A DNA stretch of 64,000 nucleotides from Actinocrispum wychmicini (GTDB taxonomy: Bacteria > Actinomycetota > Actinomycetes > Mycobacteriales > Pseudonocardiaceae). The notes beneath the pieces were generated by a model, which was given only the letters and a program-made list of their open reading frames with translations, searched no databases and was not told the origin of the DNA. This document shows positions 58,564 through 64,000 of the stretch, in pieces. The number at the start of each line of letters is the position of its first letter. Within the stretch, counting starts at the first letter, position 1. A program made the translations under genes and the position numbers. The stretch spans positions 682,001 through 746,000 of the forward strand of contig NZ_SLWS01000004.1 in the NCBI RefSeq assembly GCF_004345645.1, given 5' to 3'.

Positions 58564-58878
58564 TCAGCGTTTGGCGCCGAGGATGCCGTCGAGCATTCCC
58601 GGGTACAACGCGTCCAGGTCTTCCTTGCGCAGCGCGGTGATTCGTGCGGTGCCCTCGGGGTGGACATGGGTCACGCCGGCCTCACGCAGGACGCGCATGT
58701 GGTGGGTTCGGGTGGACTTGTTGACCGGCAGCGGGATCGCGCCGCAGGCGACCGGGATGCCGAGCCGGTTGAGTTCCCGGACGAACTGCAGGCGGACCGG
58801 GTCGGCCAGGGCGTGCAGGACCGCCTCGATGCGGATCTCCTCCCGGGTGGGATGCGGGAGCTCCTTCGTCTGGGTCAT
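58564..58878 (-). CDS. ArsR-family winged-helix regulator
   Basis: This 104-residue regulator has ALADPVRLQFVRELNRLGIP followed by NKSTRTHHMRVLREAGVTHVHPEGTARI, the helix-turn-helix and wing of the family. No metal-binding CVC motif is seen, so it is probably a non-metal member. ATG 58878. It may control the downstream end of the region or act elsewhere. Confidence 0.88.
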   Translation of the reverse strand: MTQTKELPHPTREEIRIEAVLHALADPVRLQFVRELNRLGIPVACGAIPLPVNKSTRTHHMRVLREAGVTHVHPEGTARITALRKEDLDALYPGMLDGILGAKR

Positions 58879-58917
58879 GGCGCCATTGTACGATATTCAT
58901 CGTAACTTCAGGGTCGC

Positions 58918-59625
58918 TCAACCGAGTGTGCTGACATAGGCGAGCGCCGCGAGACCCACAGTCACGGGTAGCGCGAGCAGAACTGACCGACGTGTCGGTC
59001 GTGGCGCCGTACGCAGCAGGTGGACGCCCATCGGCAGGAACGCGACGCACAGTCCCACGGTCCCGATGACGGAGACCACTTCGGTGCCTTTCAGCACGCC
59101 GAGCGGCAACAGGCCCATCGCGGCGAGGGCGAGCGAGCGGATGAGTCCCATCGCCCGGCTGAGATACGCCGCGACCGCCAGGACGTACCAGCCGAACATG
59201 ATCGTGAACGACAGGTAGCTGAAGAGATGCAGGTCCGGGTAGAAGTCGCTGACGAACTTCGCCGCCGCCGCCAGGCCCTGGTGTCGTGCCACGTTGACCG
59301 CGGCCTGGTCGACTCCGGCGTGGAACGTACGTTCGAACAGGCCGATGACCACCAGGGTGCCCGCCCACCCCGCCCAGGCTGGTCTCGTCTGACCGATCTT
59401 CCCGGCCAACGTGATCACGGCCGGCCACATCAGGACGTTCCCAGCCAGGAAACAGGTGTACGCGGCGGTCAGCAGGCCCGGGTGCTCGACGGCCGCGGCG
59501 AGCTGTTGTGGATAGAAGAAGTGGAACGGTGACCGCAGCAGTGTCCCGGTGAGCAGGAGCAACGGACCGAGAATCATCGAGGTTCCGCCGACCCAACGCC
59601 CCGGGAACCAGTAATCGCGTGCCAT
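58918..59625 (-). CDS. Multi-pass membrane protein
   Basis: This 235-residue protein has about six to seven hydrophobic segments spread over its length (for example LLLLTGTLL near 20-28, TCFLAGNVLMWPAVITLAG near 56-74, and LALPVTVGLAALAYVSTLG at the end). No family signature is clear; it resembles DUF998-like small membrane proteins in pattern only. It starts at ATG 59625 and ends 39 bp upstream of the ArsR start, so both may be one transcript. Confidence 0.7.
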   Translation of the reverse strand: MARDYWFPGRWVGGTSMILGPLLLLTGTLLRSPFHFFYPQQLAAAVEHPGLLTAAYTCFLAGNVLMWPAVITLAGKIGQTRPAWAGWAGTLVVIGLFERTFHAGVDQAAVNVARHQGLAAAAKFVSDFYPDLHLFSYLSFTIMFGWYVLAVAAYLSRAMGLIRSLALAAMGLLPLGVLKGTEVVSVIGTVGLCVAFLPMGVHLLRTAPRPTRRSVLLALPVTVGLAALAYVSTLG

Positions 59626-59760
59626 GCCACCGACGCTGTCAGTCCGGGCCTCGGTGCGGATCAGCCCGCTGTGGACACTTGCTGCGGGCACGGTCAGACC
59701 TGGGGATGATCCACCCTGGCCGGACGCGGCCCGCCGACCTGCACGGATACCGTAAGAGGC

Positions 59761-60867
59761 ATGTCCTTCACCCGATGGCAGGTCGTCGACGACGTGCTGG
59801 TCGCCGCCGTTCTGCTGGCCGTGGACATCGGTGTCGCGGGCAATCTGCTCAAGGACCGGCCGGACGAGTCCTGGCGGCTCGTCGCGTCGATCGCGGTCGC
59901 GGGTGTGCTCACGCTGGGGTTCATGCTGCGCCGCCGGTGGCCCTTGAGTGTTCTTGTGGTCACTGTTTCGATATCGCTGCCGGCGGCCTTGCTGGGTGTG
60001 CTGTGGGATCCGTTCCTGGCCACCGTGTTTACGCTGTACACATACTCCTTGACCACGCCGTGGCGGCGGTCCCGTCAGATGGCGATGACCTGCGCCGGAG
60101 TGGTGGTCGTCGCGCTCGGCGTGGGCGAGCTGCTCCGGCCCGGCGAGGCATGGTGGTACGCGTTCGGCGTGCCGCTGCTGGCGTGCGCGTGGCGTTGGGG
60201 ACGTAGCGCGAGTGACCGTGACGAGCTGGCGAATCGGCTGGAACGGCAGCGTGAGCACCAGGTTCTGGTCGACGAGCGGCTGCGGATCGCCCGCGAACTG
60301 CACGACGTGGTGACGCACGGGATGGGGTTGATCGCGGTCAAGGCGGGCATCGCGAACCACATCGCGAAAGACCGGCCGGAGGAGGCCCGCGACGCGTTGC
60401 GCGTCATCGAGGCGACCAGCCGGGAGGCGCTGACCGAGATGCGTAGGCTGCTCGGCGTGCTGCGGCAGGACGTCGAACTCGCGCCGACGCCCACTCTGGA
60501 CGGTCTGCCCGAGCTGGCCGCGCGAGCGGCCACGGCGGGTGTCGACGTCGAGCTGACCATGGGTGACCCGCGGGACGTGCCGGAGCCCGTGCAGCTGGCG
60601 GCGTATCGGATCGTGCAGGAAGCCGTGACGAACGTGATCAAACACGCGGCCCCCGCTCGCTGCTGGGTCACCGTGCGGGCGGAGCGAGCCATAGTGTCCA
60701 TCGAGGTGACCGACGACGGTCGCCATGCGAGCGTTCCCACGAGGGGCCACGGTCTCACCGGGATGCAGGAGCGGGTGGCGATGTACGACGGCGAGTTCGC
60801 CGCGGGACCGGACCCGGACGGCGGGTTCAAGGTGACCGCGACACTGCGCTTTGGGGGACCGGCGTGA
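59761..60867 (+). CDS. Sensor histidine kinase (NarL-type, HisKA_3)
   Basis: This 368-residue kinase has four to five hydrophobic segments in residues 10-150 and a coiled region. The phospho-accepting H181 lies in ARELHDVVTHGMGLI, and the ATPase domain has YRIVQEAVTNVIKHA (N box) and VTDDGRHASV with RGHGLTGMQERV (G boxes). It overlaps the response regulator by 4 bp and forms a pair with it. The signal is unknown. Confidence 0.92.
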   Translation: MSFTRWQVVDDVLVAAVLLAVDIGVAGNLLKDRPDESWRLVASIAVAGVLTLGFMLRRRWPLSVLVVTVSISLPAALLGVLWDPFLATVFTLYTYSLTTPWRRSRQMAMTCAGVVVVALGVGELLRPGEAWWYAFGVPLLACAWRWGRSASDRDELANRLERQREHQVLVDERLRIARELHDVVTHGMGLIAVKAGIANHIAKDRPEEARDALRVIEATSREALTEMRRLLGVLRQDVELAPTPTLDGLPELAARAATAGVDVELTMGDPRDVPEPVQLAAYRIVQEAVTNVIKHAAPARCWVTVRAERAIVSIEVTDDGRHASVPTRGHGLTGMQERVAMYDGEFAAGPDPDGGFKVTATLRFGGPA

Positions 60868-61529
60868 GTGAGCCGATCCGGGTGCTCATCGCGGACGACC
60901 AGGCGTTGCTGCGGGCCAGTTTCCGCGCGCTGATCGACAACGAGCCCGGAATGACGGTCGTCGGCGAGGCGGCGACCGGCCAGGAGGCGGTTGACCTGGC
61001 GGTCGCGAAACTGCCGGACGTGGTGCTGATGGACGTGCGGATGCCGGAGATGGACGGCATCGAGGCGACCAGGCAGATCTGCGCCGCGGAGGCGACCAAG
61101 GGCACCCGCGTGCTGATCCTCACCATGTTCGACCTGGACGCCCATGTCTACGAGGCGTTGCGCGCCGGCGCGGTCGGGTTCCTGCTCAAGGACACCCAGC
61201 CGGCCGAGCTGTGCCACGGCATCCACGTGGTCGCGCGGGGCGAGGCGTTGCTGGGGCCGAGCATCACCCGCAGGCTGATCGCCGAGTTCGCCCGCCAGCC
61301 CGAACAGCCGCCGTCGCTGGCCCGTGAGCTGCGGGTGCTGACCGACCGGGAACGCGAGGTGCTGACGCTCATCGCTCGCGGCCTGTCCAACACCGAACTG
61401 GCGGAGCGGCTGCGGCTGTCGCTGGCCACCGTGAAGACGTACGTCGGCCGGCTGCTCGCCAAACTGCACGCCCGCGACCGGGCCCAGTTGGTGATCATCG
61501 CCTACGAGTCGGGCCTGCTCGGCCGGTGA
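60864..61529 (+). CDS. LuxR-family response regulator
   Basis: This 221-residue regulator has a receiver domain with the phosphorylation site D57 in VVLMDVRMPEMDG, and VLILTMFDLDAHVYEALRAGAVGFLLKD. The C-terminal LuxR helix-turn-helix is LTDREREVLTLIARGLSNTELAERLRLSLATVKTYVGRLL. It is coupled to the kinase at 59761. Targets are not evident; the surface protein next door is one possibility. Confidence 0.93.
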   Translation: MSEPIRVLIADDQALLRASFRALIDNEPGMTVVGEAATGQEAVDLAVAKLPDVVLMDVRMPEMDGIEATRQICAAEATKGTRVLILTMFDLDAHVYEALRAGAVGFLLKDTQPAELCHGIHVVARGEALLGPSITRRLIAEFARQPEQPPSLARELRVLTDREREVLTLIARGLSNTELAERLRLSLATVKTYVGRLLAKLHARDRAQLVIIAYESGLLGR

Positions 61530-61595
61530 TACCTGATCGGGTGTGATCGTCGGTTTCGGCAGGTCGGATGATCGAGGTCTTCTTACGCTTGGTTC

Positions 61596-63233
61596 GTGTT
61601 GGCGAACCGGAAGTCCGTCGTCGCCCTGCTGGTCGCCGGGCTGACTGTGGCGTCCGGGTCGCTGGGCGCGGCCGACCCGCTGCCGGGTGGGCTGGGGCCG
61701 TGCGTGCCTGGCAAGTGCCCGGATCCGTACCCCGGTCTGGGCAATGGGCCGTTCGCGGGCCGGGACAACGGCATCAGCGTGTTCGTCGGCAAGGACTTCC
61801 TGGTTCGCAACGCGGCCGCGGAGGCCGAGGGGCGCGTGGTCGTGCTGGGGAACTTCGACCAGAACAAGGCCCAGGGCGTGTCCCGGCTCTACAACGTGGG
61901 GGTGGCCGGGGTCGGGTCGCGGGTGCCGCCGGACGACGGCGCCGACTGGTTGGTGGCGGGCGGGAACGTGACTGTTGCGGCCGGGCAGGCGCTGGACGCG
62001 CGCGGCGACTCGGCGCAGGGCGGGGTGGTCCGGTACGGCGGCACGACCAGCGGCGAGATCATCGCGAAGCAGGTCGTCCAGGACCCGAAGGCAACCGAGC
62101 CGTACGCGTCCCTGAGCCCGGCTTTGCATGACGCCAGCCAGTGTTACGCCGATAACCGCCCGGCCACAGGCACGGTGAAGAACCTGGGGTACGCGACCAC
62201 GTTCACCGGCGACGGCACCTCGAAGCTCCAAGTGTTCACTGTGGACTTCGACCTCGTGAGCAACTCCGGCGGGCAGCAAAGCCTTTCGTTCACCGGCATC
62301 CCGGCCGGGGCGACCGTGCTGGTGAACCTGACCGGCGCGAGCCGGAAGATCAGCGTGAACTCGATGACCGTCCCGTTCCAGGACCGTCTACTGTGGAACT
62401 TCGCGGACGCGACGGACGTCTCCATCGGCGGTACGGCGCAGTTCGAGGGCAGCGTGCTGGTCGGCAATCCGGCCAGTCAGACCACCGTGTCGACGGCCGG
62501 GATGGGCGGCCGGTTCTTCACCACCGGCGGCCTGACCCACGGCGCGTCCGGGTCGAACGGGCAGGAGTTCCACGCGTACCCCTTCAACGGCGACCTGCCC
62601 GGCTGCGGCAAGCCCGGGATGTCGATCAAGAAGTCGGCGGACAAGCAGACCGCGAACCCGGGTGACACCGTCAAGTACAGCGTGGTGCTGACCAACACCG
62701 GCCAGACGGATCTGACCGGCGTCAAGGTGACCGACGACCTGTCCGGTGTGCTGGACGACGCCGACTATCTGAACGACGCCTCGGCGAAACCGATCGCCGG
62801 GTCGTTCTCGTTCGCCTCGCCGAAGTTGACGTGGACGGGAAACCTGCCGGTCGGCGCGTCGACGACGTTGTTTTACAGTGTAAAAACCAAGAGTCCGGAT
62901 CCGGGCGACCGTCACCTGCGCAACGGTGTCTCGTCGGACGTTCCAGGCCCCTGTGAGCCGAACTGCACGACCGACGTGCCGGTGGTGGATCCGACGACCA
63001 CCCCGACCACCCCGCCCACCTGCCCGCCGGGGTCCACCGACCCCGGGTGCGGCACCACCACCCCGGACACCTCGGTCCCCCCAGGACCCGGACCGAACCC
63101 GGGACCAGCGCCGGACACACCCGAGGCCATGGCGTGGACGGGTGTCTCGGTCATGCCGTTCCTCGATGTGGCGGCGGCTTTGATCCTGGCCGGCGTGCTC
63201 CTCATCACCGTCACCCGGCGACGCGCTGGTTGA
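61596..63233 (+). CDS. Surface-anchored choice-of-anchor A family protein
   Basis: This 545-residue exported protein has a signal peptide at about 1-25. The choice-of-anchor A domain (about 45-345) has [33 protein letters not shown] and [23 protein letters not shown]11-like Ig module follows (about 346-450, [25 protein letters not shown]). After a long Pro/Thr linker the C-terminus reads [12 protein letters not shown], a hydrophobic helix, then RRRAG. That is a sortase-type tail with MAWTG in place of LPxTG/LAxTG. It is probably displayed on the cell wall. Confidence 0.85.
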   Translation: MLANRKSVVALLVAGLTVASGSLGAADPLPGGLGPCVPGKCPDPYPGLGNGPFAGRDNGISVFVGKDFLVRNAAAEAEGRVVVLGNFDQNKAQGVSRLYNVGVAGVGSRVPPDDGADWLVAGGNVTVAAGQALDARGDSAQGGVVRYGGTTSGEIIAKQVVQDPKATEPYASLSPALHDASQCYADNRPATGTVKNLGYATTFTGDGTSKLQVFTVDFDLVSNSGGQQSLSFTGIPAGATVLVNLTGASRKISVNSMTVPFQDRLLWNFADATDVSIGGTAQFEGSVLVGNPASQTTVSTAGMGGRFFTTGGLTHGASGSNGQEFHAYPFNGDLPGCGKPGMSIKKSADKQTANPGDTVKYSVVLTNTGQTDLTGVKVTDDLSGVLDDADYLNDASAKPIAGSFSFASPKLTWTGNLPVGASTTLFYSVKTKSPDPGDRHLRNGVSSDVPGPCEPNCTTDVPVVDPTTTPTTPPTCPPGSTDPGCGTTTPDTSVPPGPGPNPGPAPDTPEAMAWTGVSVMPFLDVAAALILAGVLLITVTRRRAG

Positions 63234-63260
63234 ACCTGACGCCGCGTCAGGTTCTACGGT
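63230..63260 (+). promoter_or_regulatory. MerR-type promoter with 19-bp spacer
   Basis: TTGAAC at 63230 and TACGGT at 63255 are separated by 19 bp, the over-long spacer used by MerR regulators. Between and overlapping them is a perfect palindrome with arms AACCTGACG and CGTCAGGTT (63233-63253). It drives the MerR gene 7 bp downstream and overlaps the stop of the surface protein gene. Confidence 0.82.
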
Positions 63261-63266
63261 CGTGGC

Positions 63267-64000
63267 GTGAGCGACCGTCGGTGGAGCATCGGGGAGTTGG
63301 CCAAGGCCAGCGGTGTCACGGTGCGCGCCTTGCACTACTACGACCAGATCGGGCTGGTGTCGGCGGGCGAACGGACCGCGTCCGGACACCGGCGGTACGT
63401 CGAGGCGGACGTCCGCCGGCTGTACCGGGTGCGGGCCCTGCACGGGCTGGGGCTGACGCTGGAGGAAGTGGCCGCCGTGCTGCGGGACGGGGCGGAGGAT
63501 CTCGGCTCGCTGCGTGACCTGCTGTCCGCCCAGCTCGCGGACCTGGAGATCCAGGCCGGCCGGATCAAGGAGTCCGCGCAGCGCGTCCAGAGCCTGCTCG
63601 ACCGGCTGGCCGAGGCCGAACTGCCGGCGCCGGAACAGTTCCTGGCCACTTTGGAGCCGATGCCGGTGGACGTCGGCCGGTACCTGACCCAGGCGCAGTT
63701 GGCGACCGTCGCCGAGCGGGCCGAGGAGTTGGGCAGGGACGCGACCGAGTCGTTGAAGGCCGACTGGGTCGACGTGTTCACGAGGCTGCGGCGACACGTG
63801 CTCGACGGGACGCCTGTCGAGGACGCCGAGGTGCGGGCGTTGGTGGCGCGATGGCAGAAGATCGCGGCCGCGTTCCACACCGACGACCCGCGGTTCGAGA
63901 CGGCGATCAGCGCGCTGTGGCAGGACAACCGGGCCGAGATCGGTGCGCAGCTCGACCGGCGCGTCGGCTGGTCCGGTCCCGGTGGCACCGCCGAGGTCAT
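63267..64000 (+). CDS. MerR-family regulator with effector domain (partial)
   Basis: The start is GTG 63267; the gene runs off the window after 244 codons. The N-terminal MerR domain has WSIGELAKASGVTVRALHYYDQIGLV and GHRRYVEADVRRLYRVRALHGLGLTLEEVAAVL. A long coiled region and a TipAS-like C-terminal domain follow (ESLKADWVDVFTRLRRHV). It is probably a TipA-like drug-responsive autoregulator acting on the promoter just upstream. Confidence 0.92.
   Translation, partial: MSDRRWSIGELAKASGVTVRALHYYDQIGLVSAGERTASGHRRYVEADVRRLYRVRALHGLGLTLEEVAAVLRDGAEDLGSLRDLLSAQLADLEIQAGRIKESAQRVQSLLDRLAEAELPAPEQFLATLEPMPVDVGRYLTQAQLATVAERAEELGRDATESLKADWVDVFTRLRRHVLDGTPVEDAEVRALVARWQKIAAAFHTDDPRFETAISALWQDNRAEIGAQLDRRVGWSGPGGTAEV

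Overview
The window is high-GC, gene-dense actinomycete DNA. GTG and TTG starts are frequent, genes often overlap by 4 bp (ATGA/GTGA), and actinobacterial families recur: a DUF574 methyltransferase, a DUF4232 lipoprotein, an ECF41 sigma factor, many P450s, and a single-chain acyl-CoA carboxylase. A Pseudonocardiaceae-type genome is my best inference, but there is no rRNA or marker gene to prove it. I saw no tRNA, rRNA, CRISPR array or prophage.

Layout. 0-2.4 kb: the end of an ABC exporter and an orphan regulator-like gene. 2.6-7.7 kb: a tightly coupled minus-strand operon built around a Ycf46-like AAA ATPase, with a coiled-coil membrane protein, a zinc-ribbon membrane protein and three small unknown proteins. 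7.8-11.8 kb: envelope and secreted proteins plus a PadR regulator. 11.8-17.2 kb: a four-gene oxidative operon (P450, hydrolase, SDR, Baeyer-Villiger-type monooxygenase) facing a TetR regulator across twin palindromic operators. 17.3-28.7 kb: a lipoprotein, an 1823-residue ACC-like carboxylase, a P450/esterase pair, a DUF574 methyltransferase, an ArsR-like regulator and a C39-like peptidase. 28.8-29.4 kb: an IS5-family remnant.

29.4-40.0 kb: an ECF41 sigma factor with its apparent regulon. Three promoters of the form TGTCACA-N16/17-CGTC precede a P450, a SnoaL-like/FAD-oxidase pair, and an MFS-exporter/acyl-CoA-ligase pair. A large LuxR-type ATPase regulator sits in the middle.

40.1-58.5 kb: an unfamiliar biosynthetic cluster of two divergent operons. 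The minus arm encodes a UDP-sugar 6-dehydrogenase, a UbiA prenyltransferase, a methyltransferase and two DegT aminotransferases. The plus arm encodes IspH, two Gfo/Idh dehydrogenases, a TIM-barrel isomerase, an M20 amidohydrolase, an Ldh-family dehydrogenase, a small unknown protein, DXS, IspG, an alpha/beta hydrolase, and a fused epoxidase-like flavoenzyme/methyltransferase. Three MEP-pathway enzymes beside an amino-sugar/uronate-type tool set and a UbiA enzyme suggest a prenylated amino-sugar or aminocyclitol-derived meroterpenoid. No prenyl-diphosphate synthase, glycosyltransferase or terpene cyclase is visible. 58.5-64 kb: ordinary regulators, a two-component system and a surface protein.

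The most unusual feature is a family of about 165-bp elements with inverted-repeat ends, in four copies (2416, 13230, 29260, 47273). Two copies lie inside protein-coding genes, in the same orientation and codon phase, and each adds 55 codons without a stop. One is near the N-terminus of the Baeyer-Villiger monooxygenase and the other is inside a Gfo/Idh dehydrogenase of the biosynthetic cluster. A third copy supplies the stop codons of two convergent genes. The arm sequences differ between copies but stay complementary within each copy.
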